From: CANHEE01 sp043777755
GTDB lineage: Bacteria > Bacteroidota > Bacteroidia > Chitinophagales > Saprospiraceae
Length of the DNA stretch: 15,867 nucleotides
Reading direction: 5' to 3'
Assembly (NCBI GenBank): GCA_043777755.1
Contig: JAYWHK010000349.1
Coordinates: 1-15,867 of the forward strand
Made by a program: the position numbers and the translations under genes. Position 1 is the stretch's first letter, and every line of letters starts with the position of its first letter. The notes under the pieces are model-generated. The model saw only the letters and a list, made by a program, of their open reading frames with translations, did no database searches and was not told where the DNA came from. Shown here in pieces: positions 7,795 through 14,146 of this stretch.

Positions 7795-7932
7795 AGGCGT
7801 ATAGAAATAAATGTGGTTATTTTGTCGTTGAGAAAAAAGTGATAAATAGCTGACTATAAGGAAGTTATTTATCGCTTTTTGAGCAATCGACTGGAGAAAA
7901 TAACCACGTTTATTTTAGCCCAACTACTTAAA
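7795..7932 (+). repeat. Long copy of the porP/gldJ 3' repeat with extended hairpin
   Basis: It begins 2 nt after the gldJ stop codon. Its ends (AGGCGTATAGAAATAA and the segment from CCACG to CTACTTAA) are the same as at 6045-6088, and 93 bp (7811-7903) are additional. The whole folds into one hairpin: 7805-7823 pairs with 7897-7915 over 19 positions (one G-U), and inside it GTCG/CGAC and AAAAAGTGATAAATA/TATTTATCGCTTTTT (one G-U) lead to a loop of about 17 nt. It may be a palindromic mobile element or a structured 3' UTR. Confidence 0.65.
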
Positions 7933-7990
7933 ACAAACTTAATTTTATTTTTTTTGTAAAAAATAAAAACAATTTTTAAAAATTAAGCAT

Positions 7991-8058
7991 AAAAAAAGAC
8001 CTTCTATGTATCTTTGGCGGAAAATTCTCTGTCTTGTACATAGAAGGTTTTTTATTTT
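7991..8058 (+). terminator. Intrinsic terminator after gldJ (long loop)
   Basis: AAAAGACCTTCTATGTA pairs with TACATAGAAGGTTTTTT (13-bp core stem), followed by ATTTTT. The loop of about 25 nt is unusually large for a simple terminator. The A-run on the left makes it potentially bidirectional. Confidence 0.8.
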
Positions 8059-8069
8059 TAATATCTTTG
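8034..8069 (+). promoter_or_regulatory. Weak promoter candidate for the lgt operon
   Basis: TATCTTTG (8062-8069) matches the -7 consensus; the nearest TTG (8034-8036) is 25 nt upstream, longer than usual. It overlaps the right arm of the gldJ terminator, so the two signals are closely packed. It would leave a leader of about 125 nt. Confidence 0.35.
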
Positions 8070-8140
8070 CAATGGTTTCATAAGTAGTAATGTCTAAATA
8101 AACACAGTTGTAAAATTTTGTAATCTATTGATAATCAAAA

Positions 8141-8189
8141 TACTAACGACTTTTAGACTTACGACTTATTTACTAACGACTACTTACTT
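8141..8189 (+). repeat. Imperfect tandem ACTAACGACTT repeat in the lgt leader
   Basis: TACTAACGAC occurs twice, exactly 30 bp apart (8141-8150 and 8171-8180), with the variant ACTTACGACTT between them and ACTACTTACTT after. It lies in the last 60 nt before the lgt start codon. No function is evident. Confidence 0.5.
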
Positions 8190-8201
8190 TATATTTTACT
8201 T

Positions 8202-9374
8202 ATGTATCCTGATTTATCTTATTTTTTACATGATTTATTACCCAATCTTTTTGATAGAGATGGCGGTTTTTCTATTGTCAAAACCTTTGGCTTATTGTTG
8301 GCATTGGCTTTTTTAGCAAGTGCTTATGTACTTACCTTAGAATTTAAGCGAAAGGAAGCGGAAGGCGTTCTTTTACCAAGAAAAACACGCATCGTGATTG
8401 GCGAAGCGGCGACACCAACAGACTTATTAATGAATGGTTTGGTTGGCTTTTTCATTGGATTCAAACTTTTATTTGCAGCACAAAATTTTGCAGCATTCAA
8501 AGCCGATGCAGCAAGTATAATTGCTTCTGCACAAGGCAATTGGTTGGGCGGTGTACTTGGAATGTTGTTTTTTATCGGCTACCGTTATTACGAATCTCAG
8601 CGTGGCAAATTGGATAAACCCGAAGAGTGCATTGTGAATGTTTATCCTAATGAGCGCATTGGCGATATTACAATTGTTGCTGCTGTTTTTGGACTTTTGG
8701 GCGCAAAACTCTTTTCAGTTCTTGAAAATTGGAACGACTTTATCGTAGATCCTATTGGACAGTTGTTTTCAGGCAGCGGTTTGACGATGTATGGCGGTCT
8801 GATTTTAGCGTTTTTTGCTTGCTATTATTATGTAAAAAAATTAGGTATTCCACCAATTCAGATGATGGATGCTGTTGGTCCAGCTTTGGTTGTAGGCTAT
8901 GGCGTTGGACGATTGGGTTGTCAGTTTTCTGGCGATGGAGATTGGGGTATCGTGAACGAAATGCCAAAACCAACATGGATGAGTTTTTTACCAGATTGGC
9001 TTTGGGTACAGCATTATCCACACAATGTTTTGAAAGATGGTTTTCCAATGGAAGGCTGTAAAGATTTGTATTGTAGAGAATTAATTCCAGGCGTTTTTCC
9101 AACGCCAATGTACGAAACAATGATGTGTATTGTGGTTTTCGCCATTCTTTGGGCTTTGCGAAAAAGAATAAAAGTCGCTGGTGTTTTATTCTTTATTTAC
9201 TTGATTTTGAATGGTTTAGAGCGTTTTATTATCGAAACGATTCGTGTAAATCCTCGTTATGATGTATTGGGCTTTATGTTGTCACAAGCTCAAATTATCG
9301 CTTTAGGCTTGGTTGCAATTGGTTTGATAGGTGCAGGATTTTTGATGGTAAGAGCAAAAAATACAAACGCATGA
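8202..9374 (+). CDS. lgt: Prolipoprotein diacylglyceryl transferase Lgt
   Basis: Lgt transfers diacylglycerol from phosphatidylglycerol to the lipobox cysteine of prolipoproteins at the inner membrane, the first step of lipoprotein maturation. The 390-residue polytopic protein has about seven hydrophobic segments. The Lgt signature region is at 231-249 (VGYGVGRLGCQFSGDGDWG, with Arg237), MYGGL lies at 196-200 where E. coli has the His-Gly-Gly motif, and the C-terminal GLERFIIETIR lies at 338-348. It is longer than E. coli Lgt (about 290) because of an N-terminal extension, a ~20-residue Lys/Arg-rich loop at 48-65 and a Cys-containing periplasmic-type insert at about 250-300. Replacement of the histidine by Tyr197 seems to be a lineage feature, but I cannot check this. 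It heads a three-gene operon: its stop overlaps the next start (ATGA). It would process GldJ, encoded just upstream. Confidence 0.93.
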   Translation: MYPDLSYFLHDLLPNLFDRDGGFSIVKTFGLLLALAFLASAYVLTLEFKRKEAEGVLLPRKTRIVIGEAATPTDLLMNGLVGFFIGFKLLFAAQNFAAFKADAASIIASAQGNWLGGVLGMLFFIGYRYYESQRGKLDKPEECIVNVYPNERIGDITIVAAVFGLLGAKLFSVLENWNDFIVDPIGQLFSGSGLTMYGGLILAFFACYYYVKKLGIPPIQMMDAVGPALVVGYGVGRLGCQFSGDGDWGIVNEMPKPTWMSFLPDWLWVQHYPHNVLKDGFPMEGCKDLYCRELIPGVFPTPMYETMMCIVVFAILWALRKRIKVAGVLFFIYLILNGLERFIIETIRVNPRYDVLGFMLSQAQIIALGLVAIGLIGAGFLMVRAKNTNA

Positions 9375-10693
9375 CCTTTATAGATTGGATTTTTGGAAAA
9401 AAATCTTTGCCAACGCAACCTGATATTCGATTTGGGCATTACACCGATGCGTATAAAACCCAATCCCAACTTGATGCTTGGGAGCAATCCCGTCAAGCCT
9501 TTGAGCGAGAAGATTTTATGGAATCTTATCGCCAACTTTTTTATTATATCAAAGATGAAAAAGAAAACAATGTATCTTGGTCAGAGAACGAAGACTTACT
9601 TACTTTTGAGATGATACAAGGTTCGCAAAAAATAAAAGGTCAAGCAAATAAAGATGGATTTCAAGCGGAAACGGCATTGGTCAAAGCGAACTCTTTGAAC
9701 ATTGGGCTTTTGCGTAGGGTTTTAGACCAAAACACCAAATTGACCTATAGTTCTTATGCGCTAAATACTGAAAATGAGGTAGTTATAAAATTTACTTCTA
9801 ATGCGCTTGATGGTTCACCTTATAAGATTTATTATGGTTTAAAAGAAATTGCCACCAACGCTGACAAGCAAGACGACTTGTTGATTTATGATTTTGACAC
9901 TGTCCAAATCATTGATGAATCTTTGCGTTTGCCTATTCCTGACAGCGAAAAAGAATGGAAATACGAATATGTAAAAACTGAAATTAGCAAGGCTATTGCA
10001 CTTTTAGAAAATGTAAAATTGAACTTGCAGCAACAACCAAAAGCTGCGGGTTATGTCTTGTTAGATGCTATTTTTAGAATAGAATACTTGGTTTGTCCTG
10101 CGGGTTTTACGATGGAGGTTTTTGAACAAGCACAACGCTTGTATTTTTTGAATGATGGGAAAAATCAACAGCAAAAAAATGGACAGCTTTTACGAGATTT
10201 AGAAAAAGTTGGAGCGCAAACTAAGGAGGTTTTTTTCAAAGAAATGTACCGTACAAAATCCACTTTTGGCATTACGCAATCGGTTTCTAATGAGGTTTTT
10301 GTACAGTATTTCGACCAAGAAGCACCGAATATTGATTGGTATTGGAAGGCTGGTCACGAAGCTATTGCGTTGGCAGTTTGCAACAATATTGCTGGATTTT
10401 GTCTTTTTAATTACACTTTACCAAAGCCTTTAAGAGAGTTTTTACACCTTTATTTTGAAGTAATGGAAGAGGATTTTTTTAAAAAATTAGATTTTAACCT
10501 TAGTTTTAATGATGCTGATGGCATTTTGAATAAAAAAGAAATCAAAATGTACATGGACAACATTGTTTCAGAAAATATAGGGATTTTCTCTAAATTAAAT
10601 CCTACGCAGAGCGATTTGGTTTTTGATGACAAATTGTCTTTTGCAAAGAGTTTTTTGCAAACTTTACGAAACGCTGATTTTTCAAAAGCATAA
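9371..10693 (+). CDS. Conserved protein of unknown function in the lgt-dapF operon
   Basis: I recognise this only as a type of Bacteroidota protein without a known role. It has 440 residues, no signal peptide and no membrane segment, so it is probably cytoplasmic. It starts with a short hydrophobic/aromatic peptide (MTFIDWIFGKK) and a segment (RFGHYTDAYKTQSQLDAWEQ, about 21-40) leading to alternating helix and strand for 40-130. The first half (about 60-180) resembles a small alpha/beta domain of the YbjN/T3SS-chaperone-like type, which is a guess. A well-conserved-looking stretch is KEIATNADKQDDLL at about 158-171; the second half is helical, with FFKEMYRTKSTFGITQ near 287-302 and WYWKAGHEAIALAV near 321-334. 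Its ATG overlaps the lgt stop codon, which suggests translational coupling, and dapF follows after 9 nt. The context suggests an envelope-related role, but nothing shows a reaction. Confidence 0.85.
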   Translation: MTFIDWIFGKKSLPTQPDIRFGHYTDAYKTQSQLDAWEQSRQAFEREDFMESYRQLFYYIKDEKENNVSWSENEDLLTFEMIQGSQKIKGQANKDGFQAETALVKANSLNIGLLRRVLDQNTKLTYSSYALNTENEVVIKFTSNALDGSPYKIYYGLKEIATNADKQDDLLIYDFDTVQIIDESLRLPIPDSEKEWKYEYVKTEISKAIALLENVKLNLQQQPKAAGYVLLDAIFRIEYLVCPAGFTMEVFEQAQRLYFLNDGKNQQQKNGQLLRDLEKVGAQTKEVFFKEMYRTKSTFGITQSVSNEVFVQYFDQEAPNIDWYWKAGHEAIALAVCNNIAGFCLFNYTLPKPLREFLHLYFEVMEEDFFKKLDFNLSFNDADGILNKKEIKMYMDNIVSENIGIFSKLNPTQSDLVFDDKLSFAKSFLQTLRNADFSKA

Positions 10694-10702
10694 ATTTTTT
10701 AA

Positions 10703-11494
10703 GTGAAAATACCATTTGTAAAATACCAAGGAACAGGCAATGATTTTGTCCTGATAGACCAAAGAAAACATCATTTTTTGACTCGAAATGATGTTTCCAT
10801 CATTGAGAAAATATGCGATCGTCGTTTTGGCATTGGCGCAGATGGGCTGATGTTACTCCAAGAAAAAGAAGGCTTTGACTTTGAAATGATTTATTTCAAT
10901 GCCGATGGGAGAGAGAGTTCAATGTGTGGCAATGGCGGACGTTGTATTGTTGCTTTTGCCAAGTCGCTACAAATTTTTGATGAAAAATGCTATTTTTTAG
11001 CCATTGATGGAGCGCATGATGCCAAAATTAACGAAGAAGGGAATCATATAGAGCTAAAAATGATACCTGTTCGACAAATAGAAATAAATTCGAACTTTTA
11101 TTTAATGAACACTGGTTCACCGCATTATGTTCGTTTTGTTGAAAAAATGAGCGATATTGACGTTTTTCAAGATGGCAAAAAAATCCGATATTCAGAACGT
11201 TTTGCATCTGAAGGTGTCAATGTTAATTTTGTTGTAAAAAATGAAAATGGAATTGAAGTAGCGACCTACGAAAGAGGAGTCGAAGACGAAACTTTTTCTT
11301 GTGGAACAGGTGTCACAGCTGCTGCAATTGCTTATGCTATCAAAAATACAATACAAGGCGAAGTCGCTATCAAAACTAAAGGTGGAAATCTATCTGTACG
11401 TTTAGAAAATGATGGCTACATTGGTTTTACAAATATTTGGTTGTGCGGCCCAGCGACAAGGGTTTTTGAAGGAGAAATTATTATAAGGAAATGA
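10703..11494 (+). CDS. dapF: Diaminopimelate epimerase DapF
   Basis: DapF interconverts LL- and meso-diaminopimelate by a two-base mechanism without a cofactor, supplying meso-DAP for peptidoglycan and lysine. The 263-residue protein has the N-terminal KYQGTGNDFVLID (7-19), the first catalytic cysteine in MCGNGGRC (Cys75), NTGSPHYV (136-143) and the second catalytic cysteine in SCGTGVTAA (Cys200), followed by the C-terminal half of the epimerase fold. Length and motif spacing are normal. The start is GTG at 10703; no in-frame ATG upstream would be better, and the conserved N-terminus begins directly. It lies 9 nt behind the preceding gene, so it is the last gene of the lgt operon. No clear terminator separates it from the convergent glycosyltransferase; the MITE-like copy 2 lies between and could fold as one. 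Confidence 0.97.
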   Translation: MKIPFVKYQGTGNDFVLIDQRKHHFLTRNDVSIIEKICDRRFGIGADGLMLLQEKEGFDFEMIYFNADGRESSMCGNGGRCIVAFAKSLQIFDEKCYFLAIDGAHDAKINEEGNHIELKMIPVRQIEINSNFYLMNTGSPHYVRFVEKMSDIDVFQDGKKIRYSERFASEGVNVNFVVKNENGIEVATYERGVEDETFSCGTGVTAAAIAYAIKNTIQGEVAIKTKGGNLSVRLENDGYIGFTNIWLCGPATRVFEGEIIIRK

Positions 11495-11524
11495 TGAATT
11501 TTAACTTGCAAATCCTTGATTAGG

Positions 11525-11635
11525 ACATTGTTTTTTTAGTTATTTAATGTTTGCTATTGTTTGAAATGGTTCTAACTAATTGAAAAACAAAGCAATACAA
11601 CAATTACAAACAATTACAAACAATTAAAACAGTGT
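11525..11635 (+). mobile_element. MITE-like palindromic element, copy 2
   Basis: It is 111 bp long, starting ACATTG and ending CAGTGT, and nearly identical to copy 1 in its central part. It is flanked by GATTAGG (11518-11524) and AATTAGG (11636-11642), a 7-bp direct repeat with one mismatch. The right arm carries three CAATTACAAA-like 10-bp units where copy 1 has two. It lies between two convergent genes (dapF and a glycosyltransferase), ending 9 nt from the latter's stop codon. Confidence 0.6.
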
Positions 11636-11644
11636 AATTAGGAC

Positions 11645-12358
11645 TTACAGACTCCTTACAGCATATTTAAAAATCAGCAATAAAATCTTATAACCAGCCA
11701 TTACAGAACCTTTTATTGTACCAGAAACCTTTGATATGCCAATTCTTTGACGATAATTCACGGGAACTTCTGTAGCTTTCAGTTGATGTTTTGCTGCTTT
11801 AATTTGCATTTCGACTGTCCAACCATAATTTTTATCTATCATATTGATTGCCATAAGTTTATCCCAACGAATGGCTCTAAATGGGCCTAAATCTGTAAAG
11901 TGATAACCATAAACCCAACTGATTAAGGTTGTTGCCAACCAATTACCAAAAATTTGTTGTGGTGTAACAGCACCTTTTTCTTTAGTGCCTAAAGCACGAG
12001 AACCAATGACCAAATCGTAGCCATTTTCAAGAATAGGTGCAATGATTTGTGGCATTTCAGAAGGGTAGTCTGAATAATCGCCATCAAGAAAAACCACAAT
12101 ATCAGGCTGTTCTGAAAGCGATTTTAAGTAAGCAATACCTTTCAAACAAGCATTGCCATAACCAGGATTGGGTTCATTGACCACAATTGCACCGTGCGAC
12201 TTGGCAACCAGTTCGGTATTATCTTTGCTTCCATTATTGCATACGATAATATCTCGAACCAAGGATTTTGGAATTTCGTCTATGACTTTTCCAATGGATT
12301 CTTCTTCGTTGTAAGCAGGAATCACAACGGAAATGATTATTTTTTTATTTTTATTCAT
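11645..12358 (-). CDS. DPM1-like family 2 glycosyltransferase
   Basis: This is a 237-residue GT-A fold glycosyltransferase of the dolichyl/polyprenyl-phosphate sugar transferase type, which uses a nucleotide sugar, often to load a lipid carrier for glycan or envelope assembly. The N-terminal strand SVVIPAYNEEESIGKVI (10-26), the nucleotide-binding IVCNNGSKDNT (38-48) where NN replaces the more usual DD, and the metal-binding DGD (92-94, in FLDGDYSDYP) are clear. GSRALG and FTDLGPFRAIRW follow. A hydrophobic stretch near the C-terminus (about 217-235) may contact the membrane. Donor and acceptor cannot be predicted. I start the gene at the ATG at 12358; a TTG four codons upstream could also be read but has no support. 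It converges with dapF and diverges from porV. Confidence 0.88.
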   Translation of the reverse strand: MNKNKKIIISVVIPAYNEEESIGKVIDEIPKSLVRDIIVCNNGSKDNTELVAKSHGAIVVNEPNPGYGNACLKGIAYLKSLSEQPDIVVFLDGDYSDYPSEMPQIIAPILENGYDLVIGSRALGTKEKGAVTPQQIFGNWLATTLISWVYGYHFTDLGPFRAIRWDKLMAINMIDKNYGWTVEMQIKAAKHQLKATEVPVNYRQRIGISKVSGTIKGSVMAGYKILLLIFKYAVRSL

Positions 12359-12364
12359 AATGAA

Positions 12365-12398
12365 TTGCAAAAATAATATTTTTAAACCTATTTTTGCA
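12365..12398. promoter_or_regulatory. Inverted repeat with opposed -7 boxes between the glycosyltransferase and porV
   Basis: TGCAAAAATA (12366-12375) and TATTTTTGCA (12389-12398) form an inverted repeat, so TATTTTTG reads as a -7 box on both strands. On the plus strand TTG (12365-12367) lies 21 nt before TATTTTTG (12389-12396), giving a porV promoter candidate with a leader of about 265 nt. On the minus strand TATTTTTG (12368-12375) would start RNA only a few nt before the glycosyltransferase ATG, and no TTG precedes it. A further TACATTTG at 12469-12476 lacks a -33 partner. The remainder of this ~310-nt divergent gap shows nothing else. Confidence 0.35.
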
Positions 12399-12667
12399 GT
12401 AAAATAAGGGTAAAGTTAAATTCTTGTTTTTTGTTAAAAAAATAATATTTTAAAATCAGATACAATAATACATTTGCATTAGTCGTTAATGTTAAGAATT
12501 TACTAAAAACCGATTGCTATAAAAACTCACTCTTAGTAAAAGAGCAAAATAAATGGATTTTTTTTTGTAGAAGTTGTTGATTCAGCATCCTTTTACATTT
12601 CAAATTTAGCCTTTTATATTTTGACTTTTACTCAATAGTTTATTCAACTAAAACTTTAAGAAAGAAA

Positions 12668-13906
12668 ATGAAAAAATTTACATGGTTAAGCATTTTTGCT
12701 TTAATATTGGTACAAAATACAACCAATGCGCAATGCTACATACAAGGTGACAAAAAAGTAGATCAATACGGAAAGCCTTGTGGCGACGTCGTTGTTTCAG
12801 CTGTACCTTTTTTGAGAATTACACCCGATGCCCGTGCTGGTGCGATGGGTGATGTTGGAATCGCTGTTTCTCCTGATGCGAATGCAATGCACTTGAATAC
12901 ATCAAAATTGGTGTTTGCAGAAGAAAATGCTGGTGTTTCAGCAACTTATACGCCTTGGTTGCGTGCTTTGGGCTTGAATGACATCTATTTGGCATACCTT
13001 GCTGGTTACACCAAATTGAATGACCGTCAAGCGATTGGACTTTCAGCTCGTTACTTTTCATTGGGTGCGATTACCTACACTGGCGAAGATGGAACAGTGA
13101 CTGGCGAAGGAAATCCAAACGAATTGGAGTTGAACATTGGTTTTGCTCAAAAATTATCTGAGCATTTTTCAGCAGCGGTAAATGGTAAATTTATTTACTC
13201 TAACTTAGCATCTGGTCAATTTATTGGCGGTGGTTCTGAGTTGGTAAGTGCAGCGAAAGCTGGTGCGGCAGATATTTCTTTTACTTACCAAAAACCAATT
13301 AAAACATCAAAAGGAACGAATAATCTTCGTGCTGCGCTTTGTTTGAACAATGTTGGTTCAAAAATTACTTACACAAAATCTCAAAATCGTGATTATTTAC
13401 CAGCGAACTTGGGTCTTGGTGTAGCTTACGAAATGAACATCAACGAATACAATAGTTTGACAATAGCAGTTGATTTGAACAAATTAGCTGTGCCGACACC
13501 CGTTCCAAGACAAATCAAAGAAGAAGGAAAAGCTCCCGTAGCAAATGACGATTGGGACAAAGATAAAAACGGTGTTCCAGATTGGAAAGAACAAGGCCCA
13601 ATTTCTTCTGTGTTTTCATCTTTTGCTGATGCTCCTTTTTCAGAAGAATTACAAGAATGGACTTATGGTATAGGTTTGGAATATTGGTACGACAAACAAT
13701 TTGCTGTTCGTGGCGGTTATTTTAATGAAAGTAAAAACAAAGGTGGTCGTAAATATTTGACTTTAGGTTTAGGTTTGAAATACAACGTTTTTGGTTTGAA
13801 TTTTTCTTATTTAGTACCAACAACTTCTCAGCGAAATCCTTTGGACAATACACTTCGTTTCTCATTGTTATTTGATTTTGCTTCAATGAGTGGAGAAGAT
13901 AATTAA
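12668..13906 (+). CDS. porV: Type IX secretion outer-membrane shuttle protein PorV (LptO)
   Basis: PorV is a 14-stranded outer-membrane barrel of the FadL type. It receives T9SS substrates at the translocon and carries them to the attachment complex (with PorU), where the C-terminal signal is removed. The 412-residue product has a signal peptide (about 1-21, ending NAQ). It then shows the conserved PorV region SAVPFLRITPDARAGAMGDV (44-63), followed by IAVSPDANAMHLNTSKL and the TYTPWLRALGLNDIYL segment (about 91-106), and many amphipathic strands to the C-terminal Phe-containing strand (RFSLLFDFASM). An Asp/Lys-rich loop (NDDWDKDKNGVPDWKEQG, about 294-311) resembles a calcium-binding dockerin/EF-like loop; PorV homologues often carry such an insert. 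The ATG at 12668 is the one that gives the signal peptide. It stands alone between two glycosyltransferase genes on the other strand. Confidence 0.92.
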   Translation: MKKFTWLSIFALILVQNTTNAQCYIQGDKKVDQYGKPCGDVVVSAVPFLRITPDARAGAMGDVGIAVSPDANAMHLNTSKLVFAEENAGVSATYTPWLRALGLNDIYLAYLAGYTKLNDRQAIGLSARYFSLGAITYTGEDGTVTGEGNPNELELNIGFAQKLSEHFSAAVNGKFIYSNLASGQFIGGGSELVSAAKAGAADISFTYQKPIKTSKGTNNLRAALCLNNVGSKITYTKSQNRDYLPANLGLGVAYEMNINEYNSLTIAVDLNKLAVPTPVPRQIKEEGKAPVANDDWDKDKNGVPDWKEQGPISSVFSSFADAPFSEELQEWTYGIGLEYWYDKQFAVRGGYFNESKNKGGRKYLTLGLGLKYNVFGLNFSYLVPTTSQRNPLDNTLRFSLLFDFASMSGEDN

Positions 13907-13931
13907 ATGAAAGTTTTCGACCTATCCTAAA

Positions 13932-13950
13932 TCCTTTCCAAAGGAAAGGA
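13932..13950. repeat. Short palindromic sequence after porV
   Basis: TCCTTTCC and GGAAAGGA surround AAA, giving an 8-bp perfect stem. It has the form of small palindromes that are often dispersed between genes in this phylum; only this copy was seen here. Confidence 0.5.
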
Positions 13951-14001
13951 CTTATTGATTTGAAGTTTTCAATTGATTTTAGGTTTTGTAAAAAATAAAA
14001 T

Positions 14002-14040
14002 AAAAAACGCTTGTTTCAATACAGAAACAAGCGTTTTTTT
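14002..14040. terminator. Bidirectional intrinsic terminator between convergent genes
   Basis: AAAAAACGCTTGTTTC pairs with GAAACAAGCGTTTTTT around a six-base loop, and a T run follows. The flanking A and T runs make it functional in both directions, for porV and for the convergent glycosyltransferase gene. Confidence 0.92.
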
Positions 14041-14059
14041 AATATCCATATCGTTTAAT

Positions 14060-14144
14060 ATTATTGTTTATAATTGTTTTGGTTTTCAATTAGTTAGAAC
14101 CATTCCAAACAATCGCAAACATTAAATAACTAAAAAAACAGTAT
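14060..14144 (-). mobile_element. MITE-like palindromic element, copy 3 (short, inverted)
   Basis: In reverse orientation it shares the core of copies 1 and 2, including TGGTTCTAACTAATTGAAAA, but is 85 bp long because the tandem CAATTACAAA units are mostly missing. Its outer end reads CAGTAT instead of CAGTGT. It is flanked by GTTTAAT (14053-14059) and ATTTAAT (14145-14151), a 7-bp direct repeat with one mismatch. The right repeat contains the stop codon (14147-14149) of the neighbouring glycosyltransferase. Confidence 0.5.
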
Positions 14145-14146
14145 AT

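Noticed and set aside
8128..8316. 62-codon hydrophobic ORF ahead of lgt
   Set aside because: It overlaps the lgt start in another frame, is low-complexity Ile/Leu/Tyr from AT-rich repeats, and has no independent support.
11601..11629. CRISPR-like short repeats
   Set aside because: The units are 10 bp, contiguous and without spacers, and belong to the MITE-like element.
12359..12370. TTG start giving four extra N-terminal residues to the DPM1-like glycosyltransferase
   Set aside because: An ATG follows four codons later, directly before the conserved strand, and the region upstream overlaps a -7-like box.
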